Below are positions 44,278-53,696 of a stretch of DNA of 64,000 nucleotides, piece by piece (positions within the stretch are counted from its first letter, which is position 1; every line of letters starts with the position of its first letter). The notes beneath the pieces were generated by a model. The model worked only from the letters and a program-made list of their open reading frames with translations. It was not told the DNA's origin and searched no databases. The DNA is from Candidatus Blautia intestinigallinarum. GTDB lineage: Bacteria > Bacillota > Clostridia > Lachnospirales > Lachnospiraceae. The translations under genes and the position numbers were made by a program. The stretch lies in NCBI GenBank assembly GCA_019112635.1, contig DXIX01000016.1:1-64000 (forward strand), given 5' to 3'.

Positions 44278-45648
44278 TTACCGGGAGCGAAGATAGTGAT
44301 ACAGTGTTCTGGGAGAGAAGAGATGAATGTCGAAGGTGATCAGACGGTTCAGTGCAGTAAGGTGCAGCAGAGTGATCAGCACTTCGCCTGCCAGCACGCC
44401 CCAGAGATATCCGTGAATGCCCTGGTGTGGAATAACCCAGATTACACAAAAAAGTCTCAGGGAGATACCCAGGATGCTGTGGAAAAGGCAGATCCCCGTC
44501 TTTCCAAGGCCATTCAGGATTGTGTTCAGAGCAGCATTCAAATAGAGAAAGGGACAGACAAAAGCCAAAGTCCGGATGAACAGACCGGCGTTGGAGCTGT
44601 GAAAGAGAAACCTGCCTAGGAAGCTGCCAAAAACAGCAAAGAAACCTGTACAGGAGAATCCGAGGAGCAGACAGCATTGGATGGTGATCTCCACGGCCTG
44701 GCGGATTTTTTTGTTCTGTTCCAGAGCCTGCAGCTGAGCGATGGATGGCAGCAGCATGACACAGACTGAGTTGGTGATTGCGTTGGGAAAAAGAATCAGC
44801 GGCAGGGCCATTCCCGTGAGGGTTCCGTAGATACTAAGGGATTCTGCCCTGGAATATCCGTGCAGAATCAGCCTGGAGGGGATGAGAATGGATTCGATGG
44901 AGGTAAGAAAGGTTGTGATCAGACGGTTGGCGGTCAAGGGCAGATACATGGTGAACAGATTGCCCAGGTGGGTGAGCGGAGTGCGTACCGGAAACAGAGA
45001 AATCTGCTCTTTCCGATGATGAAGCATGAAGATAAAAAGCGCGAAGATTACGGAAAAGAGTTCTCCGGTAAAAATACCAATGACCGCGATCCAGGCAGAA
45101 GGAGTCACTCCCAGTGATAGGAGATACAGGTAAGCCAGACAGGCGGTTGAGATCCGCACAACCTGTTCCAGAAGCTGGCCAAGAGCAGGCAGAGAAGTTC
45201 TTTTCTGAGAGTAAAAATATGCGTTGACGCAGGCGTGGAGAGCGGCAAGGGGCAAGGCCCAGGCGACGATTCTCAGCAGGGAGGCCGTCCTTGGATCCTG
45301 CAAAAAAAGGCTGGCTATCATGTCAGCGTTCTGGTGAATGAACCAGGCGATCAGGCTGGTGAACAGGAAGGAGAAACCTGTGCCTGCGAGGAAAAGATCG
45401 TGGGCTCCCTTCTGATCATGGATCGCGGATTTGCCGGCCGCAAAACGGGAGATGGCCGTGGACATTCCCGACACGGTGAGGGACAGGCTGAGAGCCTGGA
45501 TCGGAAAAACAAGCTGATAGATTCCAAGCTCCTGTGCACCAATTGCGTGAGAGAGGAATATTTTATAGAAGAAGCCCATCAGCCGGCTCAGAAACCCTGC
45601 GGCGGTGAGGATGAAAGTCCCCCAGAGAATTTGTTGTTTCGGTCTCAT
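44278..45648 (-). CDS. spoVB: SpoVB-like polysaccharide/lipid flippase (MOP superfamily)
   Basis: A 456-residue polytopic protein with about 14 hydrophobic segments. The start ILWGTFILTAAGFLSRLMGFFYKIFLSHAIG (blocks within residues 7-37) and GIYQLVFPIQALSLSLTVSG are typical of the SpoVB/MurJ-like branch. SpoVB is needed for spore cortex synthesis in Bacillus; related members move lipid-linked sugars. SpoVB itself versus a paralogue cannot be settled by eye. The ribosome site is weak (AAAGGG about 9 bases away). It converges with xerD and diverges from iscR. Confidence 0.8.
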   Translation of the reverse strand: MRPKQQILWGTFILTAAGFLSRLMGFFYKIFLSHAIGAQELGIYQLVFPIQALSLSLTVSGMSTAISRFAAGKSAIHDQKGAHDLFLAGTGFSFLFTSLIAWFIHQNADMIASLFLQDPRTASLLRIVAWALPLAALHACVNAYFYSQKRTSLPALGQLLEQVVRISTACLAYLYLLSLGVTPSAWIAVIGIFTGELFSVIFALFIFMLHHRKEQISLFPVRTPLTHLGNLFTMYLPLTANRLITTFLTSIESILIPSRLILHGYSRAESLSIYGTLTGMALPLILFPNAITNSVCVMLLPSIAQLQALEQNKKIRQAVEITIQCCLLLGFSCTGFFAVFGSFLGRFLFHSSNAGLFIRTLAFVCPFLYLNAALNTILNGLGKTGICLFHSILGISLRLFCVIWVIPHQGIHGYLWGVLAGEVLITLLHLTALNRLITFDIHLFSPRTLYHYLRSR

Positions 45649-45689
45649 AAAATTTTACCCTTTTTGTTCAGTATATTCCAAAAATCCCC

Positions 45690-45718
45690 TTGACAGAACC
45701 TGGATACAATGATACAGT
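45690..45718 (+). promoter_or_regulatory. Sigma-A promoter of the iscR operon
   Basis: TTGACA (45690-45695), 17-base spacer, TACAGT (45713-45718). It lies in the 118-base gap between the divergent flippase and iscR. No clear palindrome for IscR is evident. Confidence 0.7.
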
Positions 45719-45766
45719 TAAGAAGAAATCGCAGTAAAATACTCGGAAATAAAAGAAGGATAGAAT

Positions 45767-46198
45767 ATGAAATTGTCGACGAAAGGAAGATATGGACTGA
45801 GGGCCCTGGTGGATCTTGCAGTTCACAGCGAAAATGGGACAGTCTCTATTCAAAGTATTGCGAACCGTCAGAACATTTCTGTCAGTTATCTGGAGCAGTT
45901 GGTGGGGAAGATGCGCCGGGCAGGCATAGTCACCAGCATACGGGGAGCGGCAGGAGGATACCGTCTGGCAAAGCCGCCTTCAACAATTTCTGTGGGAGAT
46001 GTGCTGAGGGCTTTGGAAGGAGATCTGGAGGCAGTGAACTGTCCAGGCAATGATGAGGTCCCGGCCTGTGAGGCGGCACCGACATGTGTCACGAAATATG
46101 TCTGGAAGAGAATCAATGACAGTATCAGTCAGGCGGTGGACACGATCATGATTGAGGAACTGGTTCAGGAGAGTAAAAAATTAAATGGAAAGGAATAA
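45767..46198 (+). CDS. iscR: Rrf2-family iron-sulfur regulator IscR
   Basis: A 143-residue winged-helix regulator beginning MKLSTKGRYGLRALVDLA, with the recognition helix around NISVSYLEQLVGKMRRAG and the beta wing RGAAGGYRLAKPP. Three cysteines (C92, C101, C107) could hold a [2Fe-2S] cluster, as in IscR, though their spacing differs from E. coli. The adjacent iscS-iscU genes support IscR over CymR, a cysteine regulator of the same family. Probably autoregulates. Confidence 0.88.
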   Translation: MKLSTKGRYGLRALVDLAVHSENGTVSIQSIANRQNISVSYLEQLVGKMRRAGIVTSIRGAAGGYRLAKPPSTISVGDVLRALEGDLEAVNCPGNDEVPACEAAPTCVTKYVWKRINDSISQAVDTIMIEELVQESKKLNGKE

Positions 46199-46202
46199 AG
46201 TT

Positions 46203-47393
46203 ATGAATCAATTAATATATCTGGATAATGCGGCAACGACGAAGACAGCACCGGAAGTTGTAGATGCAATGCTTCCGTTTTTTACAGAAAATTACGGGAA
46301 TCCTTCCAGTATTTACAGTCTGGCGGGAACCAGCAAAGAGGCGATTGACCATGCGAGAGAGCAGATCGCATCGGTTATCGGCGCGAATCCCAAGGAGATT
46401 TACTTCACGGGAGGCGGCAGCGAGGCAGATAACTGGGCTTTGAAGGCGACTTATGAACTGCTGCAGAATAAAGGAAATCATATCATTACCACGAAGATTG
46501 AACATCACGCTATTTTGCACACCTGTGAGTATCTGGAGAAATATCGGGGAGCCAGAATTACTTATCTGGATGTGGACGAGAATGGTGTGGTGAAACTGGA
46601 GGAGCTGGAGAAGGCGATCACACCGCAGACAATACTGATCTCTGTGATGTTCGCCAACAATGAAATTGGAACCATTCAGCCCATCAAAGAGATTGGACAG
46701 ATTGCAAAGGAGCATGGGATCTATTTCCACACGGATGCGGTGCAGGCCTTTGGCCAGATTCCCATCAATGTGGACGAGTACCACATCGATATGTTGAGTT
46801 CCAGCGCTCACAAAATCAACGGACCGAAGGGAATCGGATTTCTGTATATCCGCAAAGGTGTGAAGATCCGTTCCTTCATCCACGGAGGAGCCCAGGAGAG
46901 AAAACGCCGGGCCGGCACAGAGAATGTACCTGGAATTGTGGGGTATGGAGCAGCGGCCGAGAGGGCGGCCAGAACCCTTGATGAGAGAGCGAAGGCTGAG
47001 ACTTTGCTTCGGGATTATCTGATTCAGAGAATTACGAAGGAGATTCCTTACTGCCGGCTGAATGGAGATCCGGTGAAGAGACTGCCGAATAATGTGAATA
47101 TCAGTTTTCAGTTTATAGAGGGAGAATCTCTGCTGATTTTCCTGGATGGAGCAGGAATCTGTGCTTCCAGCGGCTCCGCCTGCACTTCAGGTTCTCTGGA
47201 TCCTTCTCACGTTCTGCTGGCGATCGGGCTGCCCCATGAGATTGCTCACGGCTCCCTGCGCTTGACTCTGAGTGAGGAGACAACGAAGGAAGAGCTGGAT
47301 TATGTGGTGGAAAAATTAAAAGAGATCGTTGCGAGACTGCGCAGTATGTCACCACTCTATGAAGATTTTGTAAAGAAAAATGCAAATTCATAA
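46203..47393 (+). CDS. iscS: Cysteine desulfurase IscS/NifS
   Basis: A 396-residue PLP enzyme. It starts at YLDNAATTK; the PLP Lys lies in SSAHKINGPKGIGFLY and the persulfide Cys in ASSGSACTSGSLD on a mobile loop. It releases sulfur from cysteine for IscU clusters and MnmA thiolation. The ATG at 46203 follows GAAAGGA; an upstream start at 46185 would overlap iscR and lacks a site. Five bases after iscR. Confidence 0.95.
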   Translation: MNQLIYLDNAATTKTAPEVVDAMLPFFTENYGNPSSIYSLAGTSKEAIDHAREQIASVIGANPKEIYFTGGGSEADNWALKATYELLQNKGNHIITTKIEHHAILHTCEYLEKYRGARITYLDVDENGVVKLEELEKAITPQTILISVMFANNEIGTIQPIKEIGQIAKEHGIYFHTDAVQAFGQIPINVDEYHIDMLSSSAHKINGPKGIGFLYIRKGVKIRSFIHGGAQERKRRAGTENVPGIVGYGAAAERAARTLDERAKAETLLRDYLIQRITKEIPYCRLNGDPVKRLPNNVNISFQFIEGESLLIFLDGAGICASSGSACTSGSLDPSHVLLAIGLPHEIAHGSLRLTLSEETTKEELDYVVEKLKEIVARLRSMSPLYEDFVKKNANS

Positions 47394-47431
47394 AAAATAA
47401 ATAAACAATTGTGAAAAAATCAAAATTATAA

Positions 47432-47460
47432 TTGACGAGAAGCGCGAAAATTGAGATATT
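47432..47460 (+). promoter_or_regulatory. Candidate iscU promoter
   Basis: TTGACG (47432-47437), 17-base spacer, GATATT (47455-47460). It lies in the 94-base iscS-iscU gap and would allow iscU-mnmA expression apart from iscRS. Confidence 0.45.
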
Positions 47461-47487
47461 GTAAGAGTAGACACAGGAGGAATTGAT

Positions 47488-47931
47488 ATGTACAGTGAAA
47501 AAGTAATCGATCATTTTCAGAATCCGAGAAACGTTGGTAAGATTGAGAATCCCAGCGGCGTGGGAACGGTAGGAAACGCGAAGTGTGGAGATATCATGAG
47601 AATTTATCTGGATATTGATGAGAATCAGATTATCCGTGACTGTAAATTTAAGACCTTTGGATGCGGAGCGGCAATTGCCACCAGCAGTATGGCGACGGAA
47701 CTTGTGAAGGGGAAAAATATACAGGAAGCTCTGCAGGTGACCAACAAGGCAGTGATGGAGGCTTTAGATGGACTTCCTCCGGTGAAAGTGCACTGCTCTC
47801 TTCTGGCAGAGGAAGCCATTCATGCCGCACTGTGGGATTACGCGGAGAAGCATGGAATCAAGATCGAAGGCCTGGAGAAGCCCAAATCTGATATTCACGA
47901 GGGTGAAGAGGAAGAAGAGGAAGATTATTGA
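47488..47931 (+). CDS. iscU: Iron-sulfur cluster scaffold IscU/NifU
   Basis: A 147-residue scaffold with the complete ligand set: C33 and D35 in AKCGD, C59 in TFGCGAAIATSSM, and H102-C103 in VKVHCSLL. The C-terminal tail is strongly acidic (eight Asp/Glu among the last nine residues). It assembles [2Fe-2S] clusters with sulfur from IscS. No hscA/hscB follow, which is usual for clostridial NifU-type systems. AGGAGG precedes the ATG. Confidence 0.95.
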   Translation: MYSEKVIDHFQNPRNVGKIENPSGVGTVGNAKCGDIMRIYLDIDENQIIRDCKFKTFGCGAAIATSSMATELVKGKNIQEALQVTNKAVMEALDGLPPVKVHCSLLAEEAIHAALWDYAEKHGIKIEGLEKPKSDIHEGEEEEEEDY

Positions 47932-49016
47932 TGGCGGGGAAAAAAGTAGTGATCGGGTTGTCAGGAGGAGTGGACTCCTCCGTGGCAGCCTATCTTCTCA
48001 AGCAGAAGGGATATGAGGTGATCGGAGTCACGATGCAGACCTGGACGCCGGAGGATGAAGAGGATACAGATCCGGCGGCGGGAGGAAGTCCGGAGGTGAC
48101 AAAGGATGCGCGGGAAGTGGCCCAGGCACTTGGAATTCCCTATTATGTGGTGGATTTTCAGAAAGAATTTTCCCAGCATGTCATGGATTATTTCTCCAGA
48201 GAATACCTGGCAGGGCGGACTCCCAATCCCTGCGTGGTCTGCAACCGTTTTGTGAAATGGGAAGCACTTCTCGCCAAGGCAAGACAGCTGGGGGCGGAGT
48301 ATATCGCCACAGGACATTACGCGAAGATTGCCCGTCTGGAGAATGGGCGTTATACTCTTCGCGCCTGTGACTCATCGGCAAAAGACCAGACATATGCTCT
48401 TTATAATCTGACTCAGGAGCAGCTGGCGCACACACAGATGCCGGTGGGAGATTATACGAAGGATGAAATCCGCAGGATTGCCGCGCAGATTGGCCTGAAG
48501 GTGGCAGATAAGCCGGACAGCCAGGAAATCTGTTTTATTCCGGATCACGATTATGCCAAATTCATCCGGAAGCGCAATGGCGTGGAGATCCCGGAAGGCA
48601 ACTTTGTGACGGCAGACGGAACAGTTCTGGGAAAACACAGAGGAATTATACATTATACGATAGGACAGCGCAAAGGACTGAACTTATCCATGGGCCATCC
48701 GGTGTTTGTGACGGAGATCCGTCCAAAGACCAATGAGGTGGTGATTGGTGAGAGTGAAGATGTGTTTGCGCCTGCTTTGCGTTGTGAGAAACTTAATTTT
48801 ATGGGAGTTGAGCGGTTCGAGGAAGGCATGGAATTCACAGCGAAAATCCGCTATAACCATAAAGGGGCTCCCTGCGTGATCGAGAAAGTACTGTCAGTGG
48901 ATGAGGCAGTCTGCCGTTTTTCGGAACCGCAGAGAGCTGTGACACCGGGACAGGCAGTTGTCTTTTACCGGGATGGCTGTGTGGCAGCGGGAGGTACCAT
49001 TACAGGACGAATCTAA
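47931..49016 (+). CDS. mnmA: tRNA-specific 2-thiouridylase
   Basis: A 361-residue PP-loop enzyme with GLSGGVDSSVAAYLL (ATP loop), the catalytic Cys in NPCVVCNRFVKW and the second Cys in DSQEICFIPD. It thiolates U34 of tRNA(Lys/Glu/Gln), taking sulfur from IscS. The ATG overlaps the iscU TGA by one base, tying it to the sulfur operon. The N-terminal loop WTPEDEEDTDPAAGGSPE is an insertion compared with E. coli MnmA. Confidence 0.95.
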   Translation: MAGKKVVIGLSGGVDSSVAAYLLKQKGYEVIGVTMQTWTPEDEEDTDPAAGGSPEVTKDAREVAQALGIPYYVVDFQKEFSQHVMDYFSREYLAGRTPNPCVVCNRFVKWEALLAKARQLGAEYIATGHYAKIARLENGRYTLRACDSSAKDQTYALYNLTQEQLAHTQMPVGDYTKDEIRRIAAQIGLKVADKPDSQEICFIPDHDYAKFIRKRNGVEIPEGNFVTADGTVLGKHRGIIHYTIGQRKGLNLSMGHPVFVTEIRPKTNEVVIGESEDVFAPALRCEKLNFMGVERFEEGMEFTAKIRYNHKGAPCVIEKVLSVDEAVCRFSEPQRAVTPGQAVVFYRDGCVAAGGTITGRI

Positions 49017-49036
49017 GAGTTAGGGAATGGTGAGAT

Positions 49037-51514
49037 ATGACGGGACTGACAAAAGAACAAATTGAAGAGAGGATTCAAGCCGGACAGGTGAATGTGAGCG
49101 ACTCGCCAAACACGAGGACCTACAAACAGATCATCCGGGAGAATACACTGACGTTTTTTAACTTTCTGAATGTGGTTCTTCTGGTTCTGATTTTGATTGT
49201 CGGGTCATATAAAAACAGTCTGTTTATGGGCATTATCGTGATTAACACGGTGATCGGCATTGTGCAGGAAGTCCGGGCGAAGAAGACGATCGATAAACTG
49301 GCGATTCTGACAGCGAGTAAGGCCGTGGTTCTGCGGGATGGTAAGAAATGGTCCATTCCCACGGAAGAGCTGGTGCTGGACGATGTGATTTACTTAAAGA
49401 GCGGAGATCAGGTGCCGGCAGATGCGGTGATTCTGGAGGGAAGCGTGGAAGTCAATGAGTCGCTGCTGACCGGCGAGGCCGATAATCTGGAGAAGACGGT
49501 CAAAGATGAGCTGTTCTCAGGAAGCTTTCTCACTTCCGGATCGGCCTGCTGTCAGGTGGTCCATGTGGGAAAGGATAATTATGCGTCCCAGATCACCAGA
49601 GAGGCAAAAGAATTCAAAAAACATAATTCAGAGCTTCGGAATTCTCTGAACCGGATTTTGAAAGTCATCAGTATCATCATTCTGCCTCTGGGAATTCTGC
49701 TATTCTACAAACAGTATGCGATTGTGGGCGATACCTTCCGGAATTCTGTGGTCAGCACCGTGGCAGGTGTTCTCGGAATGATACCGGAAGGACTGGTTCT
49801 TCTGACCAGTGTGGCACTGACACTTGGAGCCTTATACCTGGCAAACCGGAAAACACTGGTTCAGGAATTGTACTGCATTGAGACGCTGGCCAGGGTGGAC
49901 ACCCTCTGTCTGGATAAGACGGGAACAATCACAGAAGGCAGTATGTGTGTGGAGCAGGTGATTCCTCTGAATCCGAAAGAGTACGAAGAAGAACCGGCAC
50001 AAGAAGAACCGGCAGAAAAGGAGAAGGAAGAGGAGGAAATAGCAGAAGAAACCAGGGAGAAGAAGGAACCCGCTGTTCAGACAGATGACGGGGAAGAAGA
50101 ACAGGATTTGACGCTGAGTGTGGAGCAGATCGAACAGATTATGGGAAATCTCATGAATGTTCTCGCAGACAGCAATGCCACATCAGACGCATTGCGGGAA
50201 CGCTTCCGCCCCAGCAAGGAATTTACCCTGGATCACGCCATTCCTTTTTCCTCAGACCGGAAATACAGTGGTGCCAGTTTTGCCGAGAAGGGGACGTACC
50301 TGATGGGTGCTGCGCAGTTCCTGTTCCCGGATGGAAATGAAAAGCTGATGGAGCTTTGTCAAAAATATGCGGCGCAGGGTTACCGGCTGCTGCTGTTGGC
50401 TCACAGTCCGCAGATTGCAAACGGGAGTCAGCTTCCCTGTGAGTTGTCTGTCTGTGCAGTGTTGCTGCTGACGGATGTGATCCGGCAGGAGGCGCCGGAG
50501 ACCTTAGCTTTCTTTGACAGCCAGGGGGTTGATCTGAAAGTCATATCCGGAGACGATCCGGTGACAGTCTCTGCCATTGCAAAGAAAGCCGGACTGAAAA
50601 ACGCCGGGAATTATGTGGACGCCACCACGCTCACCAGCCCTCAGGAGCTGGAGAAAGCGGTGAATGAGTGCAGTGTCTTCGGAAGGGTGACACCCCAGCA
50701 GAAAAAAGAGATGGTTCTGGCCCTGCAAAAACACGGCCATACAGTGGCGATGACTGGTGACGGTGTCAATGATGTTCTGGCTCTGAAAGAGGCGGACTGC
50801 AGTGTGGCCATGGCCTCTGGAAGTGACGCGGCCAAGAATATTGCCAATGTGGTGCTGCTGGATTCTAATTTTGGTGCGATGCCCCACATTGTGAATCAGG
50901 GAAGAAAGGTGGTCAACAATATCCGGACTGCGGCTTCCATGTTTCTGATCAAGACCATTTTTTCTGTGTGCCTGTCGCTTTTGACGATCTTTTTCGGAGA
51001 GAGTTATCCTTTTGAGCCGATCCAGATGTCTTTGATCAGTGCCTGTGCCGTGGGAATCCCCACCTTCCTGCTTGCCCAGGAGGGCAATTATGAACGCCTG
51101 GACAAGACTTTTCTGCGGCATGTGTTTCTGAATGCATTCCCGGCGGCAGTGACCATCACGGCCTGTGTTTTTGCGGTTATGCTGGTGTGCCAGGATATCT
51201 ATAAATCCAATGAGATGCTGAATACCGCCTGCTTCCTGGTAACAGGGTGGAATTATATGGCGGCTTTGAAGACGGTCTACTCTCCGCTGACGACCTACCG
51301 GAAAGTGGTGATCTACGGGATGCAGGTGATCTTCTTCGGAGGAGCCTTGATTCTGCAGAATCTGCTGAATCTGAAAGCTCTGGAATTCGGCATGATTATT
51401 CTGGTGTTCATGCTGATGATTTTTTCTCCCGTGGTGATCGACGGAATCACATCTTTGCTGCGCAGGATGTATCAGAAATCCCGGAGAAAGAAGAGACGGT
51501 TTGCCAGATCCTGA
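49037..51514 (+). CDS. Cation-transporting P-type ATPase (CtpE-like)
   Basis: An 825-residue P-type ATPase. Actuator motif LLTGEADN (TGE) lies near 145, the membrane M4 block GMIPEGLVLLTSVALTLG at 248-265, phosphorylation D293 in CLDKTGTITEG, and the hinge MTGDGVNDVLALKEAD near 575. No N-terminal metal-binding domain is present. The PEGL M4 motif resembles the CtpE group, for which calcium uptake is reported in mycobacteria; substrate here is inferred. A low-complexity acidic insert (316-357) follows the phosphorylation site. Its stop codon directly abuts that of the convergent gene. Confidence 0.88.
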   Translation: MTGLTKEQIEERIQAGQVNVSDSPNTRTYKQIIRENTLTFFNFLNVVLLVLILIVGSYKNSLFMGIIVINTVIGIVQEVRAKKTIDKLAILTASKAVVLRDGKKWSIPTEELVLDDVIYLKSGDQVPADAVILEGSVEVNESLLTGEADNLEKTVKDELFSGSFLTSGSACCQVVHVGKDNYASQITREAKEFKKHNSELRNSLNRILKVISIIILPLGILLFYKQYAIVGDTFRNSVVSTVAGVLGMIPEGLVLLTSVALTLGALYLANRKTLVQELYCIETLARVDTLCLDKTGTITEGSMCVEQVIPLNPKEYEEEPAQEEPAEKEKEEEEIAEETREKKEPAVQTDDGEEEQDLTLSVEQIEQIMGNLMNVLADSNATSDALRERFRPSKEFTLDHAIPFSSDRKYSGASFAEKGTYLMGAAQFLFPDGNEKLMELCQKYAAQGYRLLLLAHSPQIANGSQLPCELSVCAVLLLTDVIRQEAPETLAFFDSQGVDLKVISGDDPVTVSAIAKKAGLKNAGNYVDATTLTSPQELEKAVNECSVFGRVTPQQKKEMVLALQKHGHTVAMTGDGVNDVLALKEADCSVAMASGSDAAKNIANVVLLDSNFGAMPHIVNQGRKVVNNIRTAASMFLIKTIFSVCLSLLTIFFGESYPFEPIQMSLISACAVGIPTFLLAQEGNYERLDKTFLRHVFLNAFPAAVTITACVFAVMLVCQDIYKSNEMLNTACFLVTGWNYMAALKTVYSPLTTYRKVVIYGMQVIFFGGALILQNLLNLKALEFGMIILVFMLMIFSPVVIDGITSLLRRMYQKSRRKKRRFARS

Positions 51515-52342
51515 TCACAGCGGAAGGAGGACAGGCTCTCTCTGGCGGAAAATGGTGTAGTGAGTAAATCCGAATTCCTTCAGCATTTTCTCGATTTTCG
51601 GAAATTCATAGGCCAAATATTCCGGGCTGTGCGCATCGGAGCCGATGGTGATAAGCCGTCCGCCGAATTCATAGTATTTCTGAATAATTTCTTCACACGG
51701 GTTCGGGTGTCCGAGTCCGTATTTCAGCCCTCCGGTGTTCACCTCGAGGGCTACTTTTTTTTCTATGAGTGTATGGAGGATGGGATCCAGAATATCCCGG
51801 TAAGTCTCATAGGAATAGTTAAGATTCCGGTTGGGACCGTAGCGGACAACATAGTCAATATGTCCGTAGGTGTCTATGAGATCGGCGAAAATATTCAGGT
51901 TCTCCAGAATAGATTCAAAGTATTGATGGTAGGCTTCCTGTTCGGTTTTTCCGCGGAAAAAACAGTCGCTGTAGTAGGGATCCTCTCCATAAGCTGTGTG
52001 GGAGGAGCCGATAACAAAGTCAAAGGAATGTCTGTGCAGAAGCTCCTGGCAGGAATCATACAGATGGGGCTGAAGCCCGAGTTCAATTCCGAACAAAAGT
52101 TCAATCTGTCCCTGGTATTTGTGTTTCAGTTCCAGAAAACCCTTCTCATACTGATCGACATCCAGGGAAAAGTCTACAAAGTCTTCCGGATGATAAGGGT
52201 AGTCCATGTCCAGATGTTCTGTGAAACACATCTGGCGCAGTCCCTTTTGGATTCCGGACAGAATCATTTCCTCCATGGGGGTGTCACTGTCCCCGGAAAA
52301 AGAAGAGTGCAGATGGATATCACTTACAAGGTTTCTGTGCAT
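51515..52342 (-). CDS. PHP-family phosphatase, histidinol-phosphatase-like
   Basis: A 275-residue PHP metallohydrolase: DIHLHSSFSGDSD (metal site), TEHLDMDYPY, FGIELGLQP, VIGSSHTAYGED, DTYGHIDY, LEVNTGGL and TIGSDAHSPEYLA. These match HisK-type histidinol phosphatases, which remove phosphate from histidinol phosphate in histidine synthesis. No other his genes are near, and related PHP proteins act on other phosphoesters, so the substrate is uncertain. Confidence 0.82.
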   Translation of the reverse strand: MHRNLVSDIHLHSSFSGDSDTPMEEMILSGIQKGLRQMCFTEHLDMDYPYHPEDFVDFSLDVDQYEKGFLELKHKYQGQIELLFGIELGLQPHLYDSCQELLHRHSFDFVIGSSHTAYGEDPYYSDCFFRGKTEQEAYHQYFESILENLNIFADLIDTYGHIDYVVRYGPNRNLNYSYETYRDILDPILHTLIEKKVALEVNTGGLKYGLGHPNPCEEIIQKYYEFGGRLITIGSDAHSPEYLAYEFPKIEKMLKEFGFTHYTIFRQREPVLLPL

Positions 52343-52396
52343 AAATGAAAAGCCTCCATTTCTGTAAATTTTTGTCAGACATAGTCATTCTCTATC

Positions 52397-52405
52397 AGTA
52401 TAACA
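52397..52405 (-). promoter_or_regulatory. Extended -10 promoter of the PHP phosphatase gene
   Basis: On the minus strand TGTTATACT gives an extended -10 (TATACT at 52402-52397). No good -35 is seen. It lies 55 bases before the ATG. Confidence 0.4.
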
Positions 52406-52503
52406 TATGAGGAGGCGTTTCGCACTATTATGGGCTGGGGAATGGCCGATTGAGTCATAAAATTGCCAAACGGGAGATTTTTTCGAAAATAGTCTTGAAT
52501 TTT

Positions 52504-52532
52504 TTGACAAACTTGGTTACAATAACATACAG
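52504..52532 (+). promoter_or_regulatory. Promoter region of gap
   Basis: A perfect TTGACA (52504-52509). The -10 is poor at 16-18 bases (CATACA or TACAGG), so the exact start is unclear. The leader carries AGGAGG just before the gap ATG. Confidence 0.5.
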
Positions 52533-52597
52533 GGTTGAAGCTAACTTGTGTGATACACATAGGTAAAAAAAATCAATCATCATAGGAGGAATTTAAC

Positions 52598-53611
52598 ATG
52601 GCAGTAAAAGTTGCAATTAATGGATTTGGACGTATCGGTCGTCTGGCATTCAGACAGATGTTCGGAGCTGAGGGCTACGAAGTTGTTGCAATCAACGACT
52701 TGACATCCCCGAAAATGCTGGCACATCTTCTGAAATATGACTCTACTCAGGGAAGATATGCACTGGCAGACAAAGTTTCTGCAGGTGAGGATTCCATCAT
52801 CGTAGACGGAAAAGAAATCAAAATTTACGCAAAAGCAGACGCTTCCGAACTTCCATGGGGAGAAATCGGCGTTGATGTAGTTCTGGAGTGTACCGGATTC
52901 TACACCTCCAAAGAAAAAGCATCTGCACACATCAAAGCAGGCGCTAAGAAAGTTGTCATTTCTGCACCAGCAGGTAACGATCTGCCAACTATCGTTTACA
53001 ACGTAAATCATGATAAATTGACAAAAGAAGACAATATCATTTCAGCTGCTTCCTGTACAACAAACTGCCTGGCACCAATGGCAAAAGCACTGAATGATCT
53101 GGCTCCGATCAAATCCGGTATTATGTGTACAATCCACGCATATACAGGAGATCAGATGACTCTGGACGGACCTCAGAGAAAAGGCGATCTGAGAAGATCC
53201 CGTGCAGCAGCTGTTAACATTGTACCGAACAGCACAGGCGCTGCAAAAGCAATCGGTCTGGTTATCCCGGAACTGAACGGCAAACTGATCGGTTCTGCTC
53301 AGCGTGTTCCTACTCCAACCGGTTCTACAACAATTCTGACCGCTGTTGTTGAAGGAAATGTTACTGTTGATCAGATCAACGCAGCTATGAAAGCAGCATC
53401 CAATGAGTCCTTCGGATACAACGAGGATGAGATCGTATCCAGCGATATCGTTGGTATGAAATATGGTTCTCTGTTTGATGCAACTCAGACTATGGTACTG
53501 CCGCTGGACAACGGAAGCACAGAGGTTCAGGTTGTTTCCTGGTATGACAATGAGAACTCTTACACCAGCCAGATGGTAAGAACAATCAAACATTTCGGAA
53601 CATTACTGTAA
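52598..53611 (+). CDS. gap: Glyceraldehyde-3-phosphate dehydrogenase
   Basis: A 337-residue enzyme with the NAD-binding [14 protein letters not shown] at the start, Asp34 after the second strand (NAD preference), and the catalytic Cys153 in [11 protein letters not shown]. It oxidises glyceraldehyde 3-phosphate to 1,3-bisphosphoglycerate, which the downstream pgk uses. Codon use is markedly biased (for example GGA, AAA, GCA), as in highly expressed genes. TTGACA upstream and its own terminator downstream. Confidence 0.98.
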   Translation: MAVKVAINGFGRIGRLAFRQMFGAEGYEVVAINDLTSPKMLAHLLKYDSTQGRYALADKVSAGEDSIIVDGKEIKIYAKADASELPWGEIGVDVVLECTGFYTSKEKASAHIKAGAKKVVISAPAGNDLPTIVYNVNHDKLTKEDNIISAASCTTNCLAPMAKALNDLAPIKSGIMCTIHAYTGDQMTLDGPQRKGDLRRSRAAAVNIVPNSTGAAKAIGLVIPELNGKLIGSAQRVPTPTGSTTILTAVVEGNVTVDQINAAMKAASNESFGYNEDEIVSSDIVGMKYGSLFDATQTMVLPLDNGSTEVQVVSWYDNENSYTSQMVRTIKHFGTLL

Positions 53612-53626
53612 TTATAAGACTCATTA

Positions 53627-53659
53627 GGGGTCCGGTCACAGAGGGGCCGGATCCCTTTT
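53627..53659 (+). terminator. Terminator between gap and pgk
   Basis: GGGGTCCGG (53627-53635) pairs with CCGGATCCC (53647-53655) with one G-U pair, followed by TTTTA. It allows gap to be expressed above pgk-tpiA, which have no obvious promoter of their own. Confidence 0.82.
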
Positions 53660-53696
53660 ACTTTAATTTTGAAAGCTGTGTATAGGAGGAAGAAAC

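Noticed and set aside
44251-45693. Plus-strand frames opposite the flippase gene
   Set aside because: Charged, repetitive translations without ribosome sites, explained as the reverse of a hydrophobic membrane protein gene.
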